9,284 nt of DNA from CADEGZ01 sp035443705 (GTDB lineage: Bacteria > Pseudomonadota > Gammaproteobacteria > UBA6186 > Azoamicaceae), in assembly GCA_035443705.1 (NCBI GenBank), contig DAORSV010000058.1:1-9284 (forward strand). The letters run 5' to 3'. The notes below the pieces were generated by a model, which was not told the DNA's origin, did not search any database, and was given only the letters and a program-made list of their open reading frames with translations. Of this stretch, positions 7,225 through 9,284 are shown piece by piece. Each line of letters begins with the position of its first letter. The first letter of the stretch is position 1. The translations under genes and the position numbers were made by a program.

Positions 7225-8199
7225 ATGCGTGAAGTTAATGTTAAATGGCCGTGGGAAAAAGGCAATATCTTGGTGATAAGCATCATATCGTTGGTGGTTT
7301 TAGCTGGGCTTAGCGTTGCTGTTCTATCAACAAGTGTGAGTGAAAAAAAGCTTGCTGGTAATGAACAAGAACAGAATTTAGCAAAACAAGCGGCAGAATA
7401 CGCGGTTACTATGGGTAAAAAGGATTTATCGGAAAAATGGGCGGTTGGTATGTGCGAATGCCAGACGTCACCTTGTTCGTGTTCGACAAATGCGCCTTGG
7501 GTATGGTTAACAGCACAATTCGTTAATGCGGATCCGGTTGATTCATCAGAAACTTGGTGGAATAATTTTGGTACAGCAGTTGCTAAACCAACGGCTCAAT
7601 TATTTAGCGCACCACAATATATTATTATTGATTTAGGGTGTGATGTTGTTGCTAATGTGATGAGATTTCGTATTATTGGTAGAGGGCTTGGGACGAAGCA
7701 GGAATCCGTAGCGTTTTCGGATGTCACTTTTTCGATGCCTTTTAATAAACAAAATGTCAGTTCTGGTCAAACATCACCGGTAGATGCTTTAGTCGATGGT
7801 GTTGTACAAACAACTTTTAATATGGCGCAATTCACTGCAAGTGCGTCTTTTTATAAAAAAGGTGTGCAGTGTCAGACAGGCGCTTCTTCTGCACAATGCG
7901 AAATGAATTGTGCGGGCCAGGTGCGGGTGATGGCATGGACGGCGGATAGCCATTGTGCACCAACATATGGCTCGTGGGCAGGTGTTGGCGTGCCGAGTAC
8001 TGTTAATCTAACTTTAGCAGGTGCACCCCACACGATTACTTGTCAAATGCAAGTGCCACCACCTCCTCCTCCGCCACCAGGCGGTGGTACTGAAAATCCG
8101 CATGATAACGGTAAACATAAGGGTTATGCGTATGGCCATACGAAGCAAGATAATTGGGAAAATGGTAATAGTGATAACCCAGGCAGTACCCCTCCTTAA
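7225..8199 (+). CDS. pilX: Type IV pilus minor pilin PilX with long C-terminal extension
   Basis: A 324-residue protein whose N-terminal half fits PilX. Leader cleavage would follow G13, giving NILVISIISLVVLAGLSV, with no Glu at +5; to my knowledge PilX and its type II secretion relative GspK often lack it. Then comes the PilX signature EKKLAGNEQEQNLAKQAAEYAV (39-60) and, further on, APQYIIIDLG and MRFRIIGRGLGTKQ, ending near residue 173, where PilX proteins of about 170-200 residues would stop. The remaining 150 residues are extra: a cysteine-containing domain (174-276), eight consecutive prolines (278-285), then a Gly/Asn/His-rich hydrophilic tail. Ten cysteines in all, including CECQTSPCSC. 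The ATG at 7225 is chosen because GGAG (7213-7216) sits 8 nt before it; the in-frame GTG at 7216 overlaps that site. No pilY1 or pilE follows. Confidence 0.85.
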   Translation: MREVNVKWPWEKGNILVISIISLVVLAGLSVAVLSTSVSEKKLAGNEQEQNLAKQAAEYAVTMGKKDLSEKWAVGMCECQTSPCSCSTNAPWVWLTAQFVNADPVDSSETWWNNFGTAVAKPTAQLFSAPQYIIIDLGCDVVANVMRFRIIGRGLGTKQESVAFSDVTFSMPFNKQNVSSGQTSPVDALVDGVVQTTFNMAQFTASASFYKKGVQCQTGASSAQCEMNCAGQVRVMAWTADSHCAPTYGSWAGVGVPSTVNLTLAGAPHTITCQMQVPPPPPPPPGGGTENPHDNGKHKGYAYGHTKQDNWENGNSDNPGSTPP

Positions 8200-8217
8200 A
8201 TTTGATGCCGCTTAAGG
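8194..8217 (+). terminator. Weak hairpin at the end of pilX
   Basis: CCTTAA (8194-8199, including the stop codon) can pair with TTAAGG (8212-8217) around a 12-nt loop, followed by GTTATTTTTA. The stem is short and A/U-rich, so at best it is a weak terminator ahead of the stronger hairpin downstream. Confidence 0.25.
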
Positions 8218-8228
8218 GTTATTTTTAG

Positions 8229-8291
8229 CCGACGTTTGTAGGTGCTCTGTTAAACCTAATGGGCTATACTAGCACCGGAACGTCGGTTTTT
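8229..8291 (+). terminator. Long hairpin with U-tract between pilX and pepN
   Basis: CCGACGTT (8229-8236) is an exact inverted match to AACGTCGG (8279-8286). Inside it GGTGCT (8241-8246) matches AGCACC (8271-8276), leaving a small internal loop (TGTA opposite GG) and a 24-nt apical loop. The distal arm is followed directly by TTTTTATT. This is the form of an intrinsic terminator for the pilin transcript. It is also only a few bases before the pepN ribosome site, so it could act as a leader element for pepN instead. Confidence 0.55.
8265..8270 (+). promoter_or_regulatory. Candidate -10 element (TATACT) for pepN
   Basis: TATACT lies in the apical loop of the hairpin; initiation near 8277 would give a 28-nt leader before the pepN ATG that contains only the distal arm. 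No good -35 box is seen, so this is tentative. Confidence 0.3.
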
Positions 8292-8304
8292 ATTGAGGTA
8301 CAGT

Positions 8305-9284
8305 ATGAATATTGAAATTGAAGCAAAACCAAAAACAATTTATCTCAAAGATTATCAACCGTCTTTATATCAGATCGCTTCTATTGATTTAAATTTTGAT
8401 TTATACAATGATAAAACGCTAGTGCATTCGATTTTAGTGTGTCAATTAAATAAAACACATCCTACGTATCAAGAAAAAAAACCGCGCACATTGATTTTGA
8501 ATGGCGAAAAACTCGTATTGCACGCGATACAACTGGATGGTCGTACGCTATCCTCGAGTGAATATCAGGTTGATCAAAAATCTTTAACTCTTTTTAATGT
8601 GCCTGAACATTTTCGCTTAGAGATTAAAACAGAGATCTATCCAGATAAAAACACAGAATTAGCGGGGCTATTTCGTCCCAAAACCTTATTTTGTACCCAG
8701 TGTGAATCCGAAGGTTTTCGGCGCATGACATATTATTTAGACAGACCAGATGTTATGTCCAAATTTACCACAACGATTTCTGCAGATAAACGTCAGTATC
8801 CCGTATTATTATCTAATGGAAATTGTATTGCGAGAGGCAATGCAGACAATGGACGTCATTGGGTTAAATGGGAAGATCCCTTTCTGAAGCCTTGTTATTT
8901 ATTTGCACTTGTTGCGGGCGATTTAGTTTCTATAGAAGACTATTTTGTGACTAAAACAGGTCGTCTCGTTGCGCTTAAAATTTTTGTAGAACGAGAAAAT
9001 TTAGACAAGTGCCAATATGCGATGGAAGCGCTGAAAAAATCGATGCGCTGGGACGAAGATACGTATGGTCGCGAGTACGATCTCGATATTTATATGATTG
9101 TCGCTGTCAATGACTTTAATATGGGTGCGATGGAAAATAAAGGCTTAAATGTTTTTAATTCAAAGTATATTTTGGCACGTCCCGAAACTGCAACAGATGC
9201 TGATTATCAAAATATTGATGCAGTGGTTGGGCATGAATATTTTCATAATTGGTCTGGAAATCGCGTGACTTGTCGAGATTGGTT
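8305..9284 (+). CDS. pepN: Aminopeptidase N, M1 family metallopeptidase (N-terminal part, runs off right edge)
   Basis: The reading frame is open for 326 codons to the right edge; whole PepN proteins are about 870 residues. It is a cytoplasmic zinc enzyme that removes N-terminal amino acids from peptides, completing breakdown after the ATP-dependent proteases. Residues 1-200 are the N-terminal beta domain with the family stretch TQCESEGFRRMTYYLDRPDV, and the catalytic domain follows. The substrate-binding motif GAMEN is at 274-278. HEYFH, carrying two zinc-binding histidines and the catalytic Glu, is at 310-314, followed by NWSGNRVTCRDW. Both sites lie 13 residues later than in E. coli PepN, reflecting small insertions in the N-terminal domain. 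The third zinc ligand (Glu, about 19 residues downstream) falls outside the window. The ATG is supported by GAGGT at 8295-8299. The gene follows the pilins in the same direction but is probably transcribed separately, given the hairpin between them. Confidence 0.95.
   Translation, partial: MNIEIEAKPKTIYLKDYQPSLYQIASIDLNFDLYNDKTLVHSILVCQLNKTHPTYQEKKPRTLILNGEKLVLHAIQLDGRTLSSSEYQVDQKSLTLFNVPEHFRLEIKTEIYPDKNTELAGLFRPKTLFCTQCESEGFRRMTYYLDRPDVMSKFTTTISADKRQYPVLLSNGNCIARGNADNGRHWVKWEDPFLKPCYLFALVAGDLVSIEDYFVTKTGRLVALKIFVERENLDKCQYAMEALKKSMRWDEDTYGREYDLDIYMIVAVNDFNMGAMENKGLNVFNSKYILARPETATDADYQNIDAVVGHEYFHNWSGNRVTCRDW

Noticed and set aside
6963..7286. Minus-strand open frames across the pilW-pilX junction
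   Set aside because: They oppose two well-supported pilin genes and show no family features.

Overview
The window (about 40% G+C by eye) reads as the chromosome of a gammaproteobacterium. The evidence is an E. coli-type PepN with a strongly conserved central region, a PilV/PilW/PilX minor pilin set, and a gamma-type tRNA-Pro with an encoded CCA. The low G+C and the style of the MFS, DUF2797 and pilin genes suggest the Legionellales/Coxiella-like side of the class, but that placement is inference only.

Layout: (1) Positions 1-2243, minus strand, hold an export operon: a HlyD-type periplasmic adaptor followed 1 nt later by a peptidase-containing ABC transporter that runs off the left edge. Both match the NHLM (nitrile-hydratase-leader-microcin) family, which cleaves and exports ribosomally made peptides. 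No precursor peptide or modifying enzyme lies inside the window. (2) Positions 2414-5097, plus strand, hold tRNA-Pro(GGG), then an MFS transporter, a Nudix hydrolase and a DUF2797 zinc-ribbon protein. They are packed with 39, -4 and 1 nt gaps and probably form one transcription unit. (3) Positions 5245-8199, plus strand, hold pilV, pilW and pilX, the minor pilins that initiate type IV pilus assembly. Here they are unusually large and cysteine-rich, and the usual fimU/gspH, pilY1 and pilE partners are absent next to them. (4) From 8305 to the right edge is the N-terminal part of pepN (aminopeptidase N), behind a long hairpin with a U-tract that probably ends the pilin transcript.

The regions do not form one pathway. 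The most interesting parts are the NHLM exporter, whose peptide cargo must be encoded elsewhere, and the divergent minor pilins. In the pilins, PilW has lost the usual Glu at +5, PilW and PilX carry cysteine-rich additions, and PilX has a roughly 150-residue C-terminal extension with an eight-proline run. No CRISPR array, insertion sequence or rRNA was seen. No stretch over 300 bases lacks a gene; the longest gaps are 2244-2413 (divergent promoter region), 5098-5244 (pilV promoter region) and 8200-8304 (hairpin and pepN promoter region).
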